This document shows, in pieces, positions 27,557 to 35,243 of a stretch of DNA of 64,000 bases. The stretch is from the NCBI RefSeq assembly GCF_900142975.1, contig NZ_LT670848.1, positions 806,001 through 870,000 on the forward strand, in the 5' to 3' direction. Each line of letters begins with the position of its first letter. Position 1 is the stretch's first letter. The notes below the pieces were generated by a model. The model saw nothing but the letters and a program-made list of their open reading frames with translations, ran no database searches and had not been told where the DNA came from. Origin of the DNA: Salegentibacter salegens. GTDB lineage: Bacteria > Bacteroidota > Bacteroidia > Flavobacteriales > Flavobacteriaceae. The position numbers and the translations under genes are program-made.

Positions 27557-28018
27557 ATGAAGCGTATATTAATTGCCATAGATTATCATCCAGTCTCAGA
27601 AAAAGTCGCTGAAGCCGGTTACAAACTTGCCAAACAATTAGATGCCAGGGTTTGTTTACTTCACGTAATGGCCAATGTTAGTTACTACGGAATTGATTAT
27701 CCGACGTTCATGGGGTATTCCGGTTATGATGAAATGGCTGTAAACCTTGATATTGCCCAGGAAATGCGCAGTGTAGTAGAAGATTTTCTCGAAACTGCAG
27801 CAAAACACCTTAATGATGAAAGCGCAGAAACACATTTAGCCGAAGGCGATGCGGCCACGGCTATTCTTGAATATTCCAAAACCTGGAATGCCGATTTGGT
27901 AGTGATGGGTACTCATAGCCATTCTGTCTTCGAAAAACTTTTAATGGGAACCGTAGCTTCAAATGTTTTAGAAAAAACTGAAGTACCGGTGTTTATGGTG
28001 CCGATAAAGAAGGATTAG
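27557..28018 (+). CDS. Universal stress protein, UspA family
   Basis: 153 residues, single Usp domain. The start MKRILIAIDYHPVSEKVAEAG gives the first strand and the Asp that contacts nucleotide, and the ATP-binding loop GTHSHSVFEKLLMGTVASNV matches G-x2-G-x9-G-(S/T) in outline, with His-Ser at the second position. Bacteroidota genomes carry several such genes, induced by starvation or envelope stress; the specific role is unknown. Spacing of about 90 bp on either side argues for a separate transcript. Confidence 0.88.
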   Translation: MKRILIAIDYHPVSEKVAEAGYKLAKQLDARVCLLHVMANVSYYGIDYPTFMGYSGYDEMAVNLDIAQEMRSVVEDFLETAAKHLNDESAETHLAEGDAATAILEYSKTWNADLVVMGTHSHSVFEKLLMGTVASNVLEKTEVPVFMVPIKKD

Positions 28019-28129
28019 CACGAGACTAAACAGTTATAAAATGGTATTTTTTATATTTGGTTTACAACAAGTGATAAAAAGCCCTACCTAAATATTAAAT
28101 GTTGTAGTTTCATTTTTAACTCTTGACCT

Positions 28130-28915
28130 ATGAAAGTTTCCTTTATAATTTTTCTTTTTATCTTTTCTTTACCAATCTTTTCTCAAGAAAAATTAGATAA
28201 CGATGCAGTTATCGAACTTTATTCTATGGATTTTGGAGAGGAAATTATTATAGCTAAAATAAATAATTCTCCAGGGAAATATAACACCTCAATACCGGCC
28301 TTAAAAAAACTAAAAGAGGGGGGCATTCCCTCGAAGGTGATTGCTGCTATGATTAATAATTCTATTGAACCTGTAAAGACCGGGATTTTCTATAAAACTC
28401 CTACGGGTGAAGTGGAGAAAATTGAACCCTTAGCTTTTTCGGGCAGGAGAACAAATCATTTAACAGCTGCTATGACTTACGGAATTGCTGCCAATAATTC
28501 TTATGCATACCTACGAAATAACAGCTCATCAAATAAAATAAAAAAACTAGATCAAATATTTGAATTTTACTTCGATGAAACCCAGAGAAGCGAAACTTCA
28601 AATCCTAATTATTTATTTATGGACGCGAGGTCACCCAGGGATTTTGTATTGGTTAAACTTTTTTCTAATGATCGTAAAAATCATAGAGGAATTAAAACAG
28701 GAGAGCACGGAAGTTTTAGTGGAAGCCAAACAGGAATAGACTCAGAAGATATAATAGAAGTTGCTGTATCTGACGAAGGTAATGGGAAATATCGCATACG
28801 ATCTATGAAACCTTTAAAACCTGGGGAATATTGCTTTATTTATCAAGGGGCATTACCAGTAGATAGAAATTATGTTGCACGTACAATTTATGATTTTTCA
28901 ATTATTCCCGAGTAA
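28130..28915 (+). CDS. Secreted protein of unknown function
   Basis: 261 residues, with a signal peptide (IIFLFIFSLPIFSQ) and no other membrane segment. A short helical N-terminal part (DNDAVIELYSMDFGEEIIIA, then GKYNTSIPALKKLKEGGIPS) resembles the small peptide-dimer region found in several Bacteroidota secreted proteins; the rest is beta-rich, with SFSGSQTGIDSEDIIEVAV and KPGEYCFIYQGALPVDRN. I recognise no family with confidence. It is convergent with the thioredoxin-like gene, with a terminator hairpin between them. Confidence 0.65.
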   Translation: MKVSFIIFLFIFSLPIFSQEKLDNDAVIELYSMDFGEEIIIAKINNSPGKYNTSIPALKKLKEGGIPSKVIAAMINNSIEPVKTGIFYKTPTGEVEKIEPLAFSGRRTNHLTAAMTYGIAANNSYAYLRNNSSSNKIKKLDQIFEFYFDETQRSETSNPNYLFMDARSPRDFVLVKLFSNDRKNHRGIKTGEHGSFSGSQTGIDSEDIIEVAVSDEGNGKYRIRSMKPLKPGEYCFIYQGALPVDRNYVARTIYDFSIIPE

Positions 28916-28955
28916 TTTTTTCCGAATAAACTCAAACAAAAAATTCCTATAAAAC

Positions 28956-28986
28956 AAAAAAGTCTTCCGTAGTAGAATACTTTTTT
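28956..28986. terminator. Bidirectional terminator between convergent genes
   Basis: Stem AAAAAAGT (28956-28963) with ACTTTTTT (28979-28986), extended by TTC/GAA after one mismatch, and a 7-nt loop. The A run before and T run after suit termination on both strands. Confidence 0.75.
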
Positions 28987-28989
28987 TCA

Positions 28990-29577
28990 TTAATCAAACT
29001 TAAATTTATAATCACGGGTACTGGATAATACGTGTTCTAATTCCTTTTGAAGCTCTTTTCCTTTATCTAAATTATACCAATTTTGTATCTCAGTTTTTAT
29101 TATCTCAAAAGAAGCCTTTTCTTTGAGTAGTTCAGCATACATCTTTTGACAATTTTCAGGACGTGGTCCCCAGGTTGCTAAATCCCTGCCTTTTTGATCC
29201 TTAATAATTAATTTAGGAATTGATTGAGTGCCATTGGTAAGATACTGCTCAATCCTATATGGTGCTGCATCCCTTAACTCATAAGATACGGTTATCTGTG
29301 AATTCTCACTTGCTATCATTTCTATAAAGGGAATGTTGTGGGCTGCATCGCCACACCAGGGTTCTGTAATAATGATCCATTGTTGTGGCTGATCTATTTT
29401 TTTGACAATTTCCACAATATCATTTGACAATTTTCCTGTTTTGAACCACCGGTTCATACGTGACCAGTTTAACTTTGTATAATTCAGGTAATCCGGATTA
29501 TCAAAAGGGGGTTGATGTACCGTCACCGATTTAAGGAGAAGATTTTTAAAGTAGATGCTATATTCTTGAAAATTCAT
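28990..29577 (-). CDS. Thioredoxin-family protein with a CxxA active site
   Basis: 195 residues, cytoplasmic (no signal). The central region IIITEPWCGDAAHNIPFIEM replaces the usual C-x-x-C of thioredoxin with Cys-Gly-Asp-Ala, and the cis-proline region is GTQSIPKLIIK. It matches the small Bacteroidota thioredoxin-like family (Thioredoxin_9 type). With one cysteine it cannot do classical dithiol exchange; a thiol-binding, peroxidase-like or regulatory role is possible. It is encoded head-to-tail with tRNA-Arg and the tRNA terminator, and faces the gene at 28130. Confidence 0.75.
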   Translation of the reverse strand: MNFQEYSIYFKNLLLKSVTVHQPPFDNPDYLNYTKLNWSRMNRWFKTGKLSNDIVEIVKKIDQPQQWIIITEPWCGDAAHNIPFIEMIASENSQITVSYELRDAAPYRIEQYLTNGTQSIPKLIIKDQKGRDLATWGPRPENCQKMYAELLKEKASFEIIKTEIQNWYNLDKGKELQKELEHVLSSTRDYKFKFD

Positions 29578-29630
29578 TGAAATTAATTTAGTGCGATTTT
29601 TATTAATTCAAATTTACAGAATAGGAAATA

Positions 29631-29673
29631 AAAAAACCGTAAAGCTTTAGTTAATAGTGCTTTACGGTTTTAC
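29631..29673 (-). terminator. Terminator of tRNA-Arg
   Basis: Perfect 9-bp stem CCGTAAAGC / GCTTTACGG (29637-29645 and 29659-29667), extended by A/T pairs, with a T run on the minus strand. It lies 5 bp after the tRNA end. Confidence 0.88.
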
Positions 29674-29677
29674 AAAG

Positions 29678-29751
29678 TGAGCCCGATAGGATTCGAACCT
29701 ATGACCGCCTCCTTAGAAGGGAGGTGCTCTATCCAACTGAGCTACGAGCCC
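29678..29751 (-). tRNA. tRNA-Arg (anticodon TCT)
   Basis: Cloverleaf on the minus strand from GGGCTCG at 29751. The D-arm is TAGCTCAGTTGGATAGAG, the anticodon arm CCTCC-CTTCTAA-GGAGG (anticodon TCT), the T-arm AGGTTCGAATCCT, and the acceptor closes with two G-U pairs. The CCA is not encoded. A terminator follows. Confidence 0.95.
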
Positions 29752-30042
29752 GTTTTTGCGGTTGCAAATATAAGCCTCTTTCCAAATTAAACAACATTTT
29801 TTTAATTAAAAATGTATTTTTTTTATTCGACCCAATTTTTGCCCAGTTTTAATCTCTTTTTAACTTAATTTTTAATTTGAACTTTTTTCTCAATTATATC
29901 CTTAATTTTGCTTCGGTAAATTTTTTAAAAGATCCCCTTGATAAAATTGACTTACTTTTTACTCCAAAATCCAACACCTGTAAACCAGGATTTTAAGCTT
30001 GTTTCTTTAGCATCAATTCTAAATAAAGCTTGTTAATTGAGT

Positions 30043-30759
30043 ATGGAGTTTCAATTCACCATTATAGTTCCGGTTTATAACGAAATAGAAAGCCTACCCA
30101 GGCTTTTTGAATATTTGCGGGCTTATCTTAAATCGGCTTCGCTAAAATCCTGTGTTTTATTGGTAGACGATGGCTCTGGTGACGGTAGCGCTTCGGCTAT
30201 AGAGAAATTCTGCCGTGAACACGAAAGTTTTAATTGTTTGTTATTTGATAGAAACTACGGAAAAGGAGCAGCCTTAAAAGCCGCTTTTGATTATACTAAA
30301 ACGCCCTTACTGGGTTATCTTGACGCCGATTTACAAACTCATCCTGAAGATTTTGAATTACTTCTTCCATTTATTAAAGAGTTTGGTTTGGTTACCGGTT
30401 GGAGAAGAAATAGAAAGGATACGCTTGTAAAACGTATTTCTTCCAAAACCGGAAACGCGGTAAGAATATTTTTCACCCACGATAATATTCATGATACTGG
30501 CTGCCCACTTAAAATAATGCATACCGAATATGCTAGGAAAATACCAATGTTTAAAGGTTTACAGCGATTTTTACCGGCAATGATATTATTGCAGCAAAAG
30601 GAAATAAAAGAAGTGGTGATAAATCATTATCCAAGAATTGAAGGCGAATCAAAATACAATTTCAAAAATAGGTTCCTGGGGCCGTTAGTTGACTGTTTTG
30701 CTTACGTTTGGATTAAAAAATCGTATATAGATTACAGCATAAAAGCGAAACATGGATAA
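30043..30759 (+). CDS. Family 2 glycosyltransferase, polyprenyl-phosphate sugar synthase-like
   Basis: 238 residues from the ATG at 30043; a TTG two codons earlier is unlikely. GT2 A-fold signatures: FTIIVPVYNEIESLPRLFEY, VLLVDDGSGDGS, FDRNYGKGAALKAAFDY and the divalent-metal motif YLDADLQTHPED. There are no transmembrane tails, unlike the larger dolichol-phosphate mannose synthases. It should attach a sugar to undecaprenyl phosphate on the inner face of the membrane. The stop overlaps the LAB_N gene by 8 bp, and that gene in turn overlaps the ArnT-like gene, so the three form one unit: sugar donor synthesis, membrane helper and periplasmic transfer. Confidence 0.85.
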   Translation: MEFQFTIIVPVYNEIESLPRLFEYLRAYLKSASLKSCVLLVDDGSGDGSASAIEKFCREHESFNCLLFDRNYGKGAALKAAFDYTKTPLLGYLDADLQTHPEDFELLLPFIKEFGLVTGWRRNRKDTLVKRISSKTGNAVRIFFTHDNIHDTGCPLKIMHTEYARKIPMFKGLQRFLPAMILLQQKEIKEVVINHYPRIEGESKYNFKNRFLGPLVDCFAYVWIKKSYIDYSIKAKHG

Positions 30760-31381
30760 TTCGCTGCTAATTTATGTGATAGGATTTACCGCCCAAATCC
30801 TTTTTTCTTCCAGGATGATAATGCAATGGATTCTTTCTGAAAAGCAAAAGAAAGTCCTTACGCCAATACTTTTTTGGGAATTGAGTTTATTGGCTTCCTT
30901 TTTACTATTTATCTACGGCTATGCAAGAGACGATTTCGCCATTATGCTGGGCCAGAGTTTAACTTACTTTATATACATAAGAAATTTACAATGGCAGGGC
31001 CAGTGGAAGAAACTCCCATATATCTTTCGATTTTTAATATTGATTTTTCCTGCCATAGTAGTGGTTTATAGCTTTTTTAATAATGAATATAATCTTCAAA
31101 AATTATTTCTGAATGAAGCAATCCCGCTCTGGTTACTATCATTAGGTATTGTTGCCCAGGTAGTTTTTACCTTACGGTTTTTATACCAGTGGTTATATTC
31201 TGAAAAACAGAAGAAATCCTCCTTACCACTTGGTTTTTGGTGGTTAAGTCTTGTGGGTTCTTCTTTGATACTGGTTTACGCGATCTTCCGAAAAGATCCG
31301 GTTTTGCTCATTGGGCATTTATTTGGTGCTATAATGTATATTAGAAATATTATAATTCATCATAATGAAATTAGAGAATAA
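30752..31381 (+). CDS. Membrane protein with two tandem LAB_N (lipid-A-disaccharide synthase N-terminal) domains
   Basis: 209 residues, about six hydrophobic segments. Two clear copies of the same ~85-residue unit can be aligned: YVIGFTAQILFSSRMIMQWI then SEKQKK then FWELSLL then LGQSLTYFIYIRNL, and LGIVAQVVFTLRFLYQWL then SEKQKK then FWWLSLV then IGHLFGAIMYIRNI. The family domain is usually a single copy found beside glycosyltransferases in Gram-negative envelopes and may help flip or present polyprenyl-phosphate sugars. It overlaps its neighbours on both sides (8 bp and 17 bp). Confidence 0.85.
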   Translation: MDNSLLIYVIGFTAQILFSSRMIMQWILSEKQKKVLTPILFWELSLLASFLLFIYGYARDDFAIMLGQSLTYFIYIRNLQWQGQWKKLPYIFRFLILIFPAIVVVYSFFNNEYNLQKLFLNEAIPLWLLSLGIVAQVVFTLRFLYQWLYSEKQKKSSLPLGFWWLSLVGSSLILVYAIFRKDPVLLIGHLFGAIMYIRNIIIHHNEIRE

Positions 31382-32993
31382 ATATCTTCTGCTGCTCATT
31401 CTTGTAGCAATAGCCGTATTTTTTATAAACCTGGATGCGATTTACATCAACATTATGGAGGCGCGTAATTTTATTACCGCCAGGGAGATGCTAAACGATA
31501 ATAACTGGATTTTCACAACGATGAACGCCGAACCTCGTTATGAAAAACCACCGTTGCCAACCTGGCTTACGGCAATTTCAATGTCAATTTTTGGAACGGA
31601 AGGGCTTTTTGGCTTACGACTTCCTTCAGCGATTATGGGATTAATTTTGGTGGTTTTTATATATAAATTTCTGCTTAAAATCACAAAAAATATAGAATTA
31701 TCGTTTGTAGCAGGATTAATAGCCACGACATCGTTTTATATAGTTTTTTCCAGTAGGGACGGGCAGTGGGATATATATACCCATAGTTTTATGATGCTGG
31801 CTATCTTTTGGCTTTACAAACTCTATAGTTCAACTAAAAACTGGTATTTATACGCTGCAATTAGCGGATTGTTCATTGGGTGTTCTATTTTGAGTAAAGG
31901 CCCGGTTTCGCTATATGCGCTATTTCTTCCTTTTCTAATTGCCTACGGAGTTATTTATAAATTTGATGGCACCAAAGAGCGATGGAAAGCTTTGGTTGTT
32001 TTAACAGTTGTAGGTTTAACTTTTGGCGGATGGTGGAATCTCTATGTTTATTTATTTGATACTCGCGCAGTAACCGAAATTACCAGCCAGGAGACCGGGA
32101 GATGGTTAAATTACAATGTGAGGCCATTTTATTACTATTGGAGCTTTTTTATTCAAAGTGGTTTATGGACCATTCCATCGTTCGTGGCACTGCTTTATCC
32201 CTATTTAAAAGATCGTGTTAGCAATAAAAAAGCCTATAATTTCACACTTTTATGGACGCTTGCTTCAGTTTTTTTACTTTCTGTAATTCCAGAGAAAAAA
32301 TCGCGTTATCTGTTGCCGGTTCTTATTCCTATGGCAATGAACACCGCCTTTTATATTGAGTTTCTTTTTAATCATTTTCGAAGCTTAAAAACCAAAGAAG
32401 CTGCGGTAGCTTATTTTCATTTTGGAATTTTCGCTTTTGTAGGGTGTATATTTCCTATCGCCGCATATTTCTATTTTCAATCTTTCCTGCAGGATATTCT
32501 TATTTGGTATGTTCTAAGCTCCATTTTCCTATTTATCATCGGGGTTTTAATGTTCAGATTTTTAATTCTGAAAAAAATAAAACCACTTTTTTATTTAAGT
32601 ATTTTCTTTCTGATAAGTATTGTATGGTTCGGCTTACCAATGGCCAATAAAATAAACGTTAACAAAGATTATAACAGCATTGTTAATATTGAAAAGCATT
32701 TAAAAAAATACAATGCGCCGGTCTATGAGATTAAAGATTTTGCTCCCGAGATGATCTGGGAGTACGGGAAACCAATTCCAGTTTTAAATAAAAGAGGTGA
32801 AATTGAAATTCCTTCAGAAGAGCAATTTTTAATTTTATCTGATGGAGAATATAATCGTGATAGCTTACAGACGATTTTTAAGAACTACAACACAAGGAAA
32901 ATTGATAGTGTAGATATGAATCCTGTGAGCTCCAAGCACAAACAAAGATTATATAGGGATTTATTCCTCGTAGAAAAAACAAAAAACAGGTAA
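31365..32993 (+). CDS. ArnT/PMT-like membrane glycosyltransferase (GT39/83 type)
   Basis: 542 residues with about 11-12 membrane helices. It opens INLDAIYINIMEARNFITARE, the expected acidic first periplasmic loop carrying catalytic Glu in E-A-R form, followed by NAEPRYEKPPLPTWLTAI, where the conserved K-P-P-L-x-x-W motif of ArnT is fully present. A soluble C-terminal part (about 450-542) ends the protein. It should transfer a polyprenyl-phosphate-linked sugar or aminosugar to lipid A or another outer-leaflet acceptor. It is the last gene of the GT2-LAB_N-GT cassette. The nucleotide-sugar and acceptor cannot be told from the sequence. Confidence 0.85.
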   Translation: MKLENKYLLLLILVAIAVFFINLDAIYINIMEARNFITAREMLNDNNWIFTTMNAEPRYEKPPLPTWLTAISMSIFGTEGLFGLRLPSAIMGLILVVFIYKFLLKITKNIELSFVAGLIATTSFYIVFSSRDGQWDIYTHSFMMLAIFWLYKLYSSTKNWYLYAAISGLFIGCSILSKGPVSLYALFLPFLIAYGVIYKFDGTKERWKALVVLTVVGLTFGGWWNLYVYLFDTRAVTEITSQETGRWLNYNVRPFYYYWSFFIQSGLWTIPSFVALLYPYLKDRVSNKKAYNFTLLWTLASVFLLSVIPEKKSRYLLPVLIPMAMNTAFYIEFLFNHFRSLKTKEAAVAYFHFGIFAFVGCIFPIAAYFYFQSFLQDILIWYVLSSIFLFIIGVLMFRFLILKKIKPLFYLSIFFLISIVWFGLPMANKINVNKDYNSIVNIEKHLKKYNAPVYEIKDFAPEMIWEYGKPIPVLNKRGEIEIPSEEQFLILSDGEYNRDSLQTIFKNYNTRKIDSVDMNPVSSKHKQRLYRDLFLVEKTKNR

Positions 32994-33137
32994 TTATTAG
33001 AGGATTAAAAATTAAAAAAGAGAGGTGTTTTTAGATAAGTCTAAAATATGTCAAATCTTAATAAAATGAGACGCTCACCAATTTTTTAACATGCTAATAT
33101 TTGATTATATTGAAGCGCTTTTAAAACTAACCAAATA

Positions 33138-34109
33138 ATGCTCGACTATCCAATAAAATTTTATCCCATTTTAAAAGAAAAAATATGGGGTGGTGAAAAA
33201 CTGAAAACAATTCTAAACAAAGAAACCAACCGGGAAGACCTGGGCGAAAGCTGGGAAATTTCGGGTGTAGAAGGAGCTATTTCTGTAGTTTCCAATGGAG
33301 AACTTAAAGGTTTCTCTCTAAAAGATCTTTTAGAAGAATATAAAGATGAAATTTTAGGTAAGAAAATTTACAAAGAATTTGATGCCGATTTTCCTTTGCT
33401 TATAAAATTTATAGACGCGAATACTGAACTTTCTGTACAATTACATCCTAACGACGATCTTGCACAGCAGCGCCATAATTCTTTCGGAAAAACTGAAATG
33501 TGGTATATAATGCAAGCCGATAAGGGTGCAAAAATCAATATCGGGTTTAAAGAAAGTGTTTCTAAAGAAGATTATATAACTCGTTTAGAAGAAGGAAAAA
33601 TTGTAGAATTACTCAATTTTGAAGAAGTAAAAAAAGGAGATAGTTTCTTTATCAATACTGGAAAAGTACACGCAATAGGAGCAGGGGTGCTTTTAGCAGA
33701 AATCCAGCAAACCTCAGACGTTACTTACCGAATTTATGATTGGGATCGAACCGACGATGAGGGAAATTCTCGTGAACTGCATACTGCCCTGGCTATAGAT
33801 GCGATAGATTTTGAAAAGAAGGACGATTTTAAACTTAATTACGAAAAAGCGAAAAATACTTCTTCTGAAGTTGCCAGTTGCCAGTATTTCACTACAAATT
33901 ATCTACCGGTAGAAGGAGAAATTAAAAAAGATTACGGCAATTTAGATTCGTTTGTGATTTATATGTGTGTTAGTGGAAAAGGAGAAGTTTCCGTAAACGG
34001 AAATTCTGAGAAAATCGCTCAGGGTGAAACCTTACTTATTCCTGCAGTAAATAAAGATGTTAAACTTTCAGGTGAAAACTTTGAATTACTGGAAGTTTAT
34101 ATAAAATAA
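33138..34109 (+). CDS. manA: Mannose-6-phosphate isomerase, class I
   Basis: 323 residues, short cupin-type (class I, as in Bacillus YvyI/ManA). The substrate and zinc site region reads SVQLHPNDDLAQQRHNSFGK followed by TEMWYIMQADKGAKINIGF, and the loop KVHAIGAGVLLAEIQQTSD gives the further zinc histidine and glutamate. It interconverts mannose-6-phosphate and fructose-6-phosphate, feeding GDP-mannose and glycan synthesis, in keeping with the glycosyltransferase cassette directly upstream (144 bp gap, so probably not the same transcript). A repeat element begins 2 bp after the stop. Confidence 0.9.
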   Translation: MLDYPIKFYPILKEKIWGGEKLKTILNKETNREDLGESWEISGVEGAISVVSNGELKGFSLKDLLEEYKDEILGKKIYKEFDADFPLLIKFIDANTELSVQLHPNDDLAQQRHNSFGKTEMWYIMQADKGAKINIGFKESVSKEDYITRLEEGKIVELLNFEEVKKGDSFFINTGKVHAIGAGVLLAEIQQTSDVTYRIYDWDRTDDEGNSRELHTALAIDAIDFEKKDDFKLNYEKAKNTSSEVASCQYFTTNYLPVEGEIKKDYGNLDSFVIYMCVSGKGEVSVNGNSEKIAQGETLLIPAVNKDVKLSGENFELLEVYIK

Positions 34110-34110
34110 A

Positions 34111-34210
34111 AAGAGGCTGTTGGAAAAATTTTAAATCGTCATCCTTAATTTATATTAGAAGCTGAACCAAGTTCAGCTTGACGAAAGTTAGACGTTTTTC
34201 AAACAGCCAA
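34111..34210. repeat. Hairpin-forming intergenic repeat (MITE/REP-like), copy B
   Basis: Terminal inverted repeats GGCTGTTGGAAAAA (34115-34128) and TTTTTCAAACAGCC (34195-34208), one mismatch. Internal CGTCATCCTTAATTTAT and CAAGTTCAGCTTGACG match the equivalent parts of copy A at 24775-24906, so the two are diverged members of one family. It lies between manA and the convergent aldo/keto reductase. Confidence 0.75.
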
Positions 34211-34216
34211 TTTTAT

Positions 34217-34250
34217 AAAAAATCCTGCTATTTATTTTGCAGGATTTTTT
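34217..34250 (-). terminator. Terminator overlapping the end of the aldo/keto reductase gene
   Basis: Stem AATCCTGC (34221-34228) / GCAGGATT (34239-34246) flanked by A and T runs. The stop codon at 34228-34230 lies inside the hairpin. It could act on both strands. Confidence 0.85.
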
Positions 34251-35226
34251 CTATTTTATCCAATTCAGTTTTACTGAAATCAAGGTTCTCTAAGGTTTTA
34301 ATATTGTCTTCTAATTGGGAAACTTTGCTAACCCCAAGTAATACTGAAGTTACACGTTTATCTTTTAGCAACCAGGCCACGGCCATTTGTGCTAAGCTTT
34401 GGTTTCTGGATTGTGCTATTTCGTTTAGTTGCTGCACTTTTTTCACCACTTCGGGCGTAATCTGCGATTCATCTAAATAGCTTCCCTGTGTTGCTGCGCG
34501 GCTGTCTTTGGGAATTCCGTTTAAATATTTATCGGTTAGGATTCCCTGTTCCAGTGGTGAGAAAACGATACTGCCAATGCCTTCGTGCTCCAAAGTATTT
34601 AATAAACCATTTTCAACCCAGCGATCCATCATATTATATCGGGGTTGATGAATTAAGAAAGGCGTTTTCTGTTCCCTAAGAATCTCAGCTGCTCTTGTAG
34701 TGTCTTTCGCTGAATATTGGGAAATACCTACGTAAAGAGCTTTTCCCTGTCTTACAACCTGGTCTAAAGCGGCCATAGTTTCTTCTAAAGGTGTTTTAGG
34801 GTCGGGACGGTGGTGATAGAAGATATCTACATAATCCAGCCCCATTCTTTGCAAAGATTGATCTAAACTGGCAATAAGGTATTTCCTGGAACCAAAATTT
34901 CCATAAGGCCCCGGCCACATATCCCAACCAGCTTTGGTAGAAATAATTAATTCATCGCGATATTGCTTAAAATCTTCAGCAAAAATTTTCCCGAAATTCT
35001 TTTCAGCAGAACCATAAGGTGGGCCATAATTGTTGGCAAGATCAAAATGTGTAATGCCGTTGTCAAAAGCAGTTCTTAAAATATTTCTAGCATTTTCAAA
35101 ATCATCATTATCCCCGAAATTATGCCATAAACCCAGGGAAAGTAATGGAAGTTTGATACCACTTCTTCCGCAGCGACGGTATTGCATATTTTCGTATCGA
35201 TTCTCTTTAGCTGTATATCTATTCAT
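34228..35226 (-). CDS. Aldo/keto reductase, L-glyceraldehyde-3-phosphate reductase-like
   Basis: 332 residues. AKR fold with the catalytic region FDNGITHFDLANNYGPPYGSAE (Asp, Tyr), the catalytic lysine in DELIISTKAGWDMWPGPYG and the His in YVDIFYHHRPDPKTP. The extended WPGPYGNFGSRKYL loop and QSLQRMGLDYVD are those of the YghZ/Gpr subfamily. It probably detoxifies aldehydes including methylglyoxal and L-glyceraldehyde-3-phosphate with NADPH. It is 18 bp downstream of the Gfo/Idh/MocA gene in the same direction and may be part of that operon. The terminator lies at its very end. Confidence 0.88.
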   Translation of the reverse strand: MNRYTAKENRYENMQYRRCGRSGIKLPLLSLGLWHNFGDNDDFENARNILRTAFDNGITHFDLANNYGPPYGSAEKNFGKIFAEDFKQYRDELIISTKAGWDMWPGPYGNFGSRKYLIASLDQSLQRMGLDYVDIFYHHRPDPKTPLEETMAALDQVVRQGKALYVGISQYSAKDTTRAAEILREQKTPFLIHQPRYNMMDRWVENGLLNTLEHEGIGSIVFSPLEQGILTDKYLNGIPKDSRAATQGSYLDESQITPEVVKKVQQLNEIAQSRNQSLAQMAVAWLLKDKRVTSVLLGVSKVSQLEDNIKTLENLDFSKTELDKIEKILQNK

Positions 35227-35243
35227 TGAAATTTATTTTAAAT

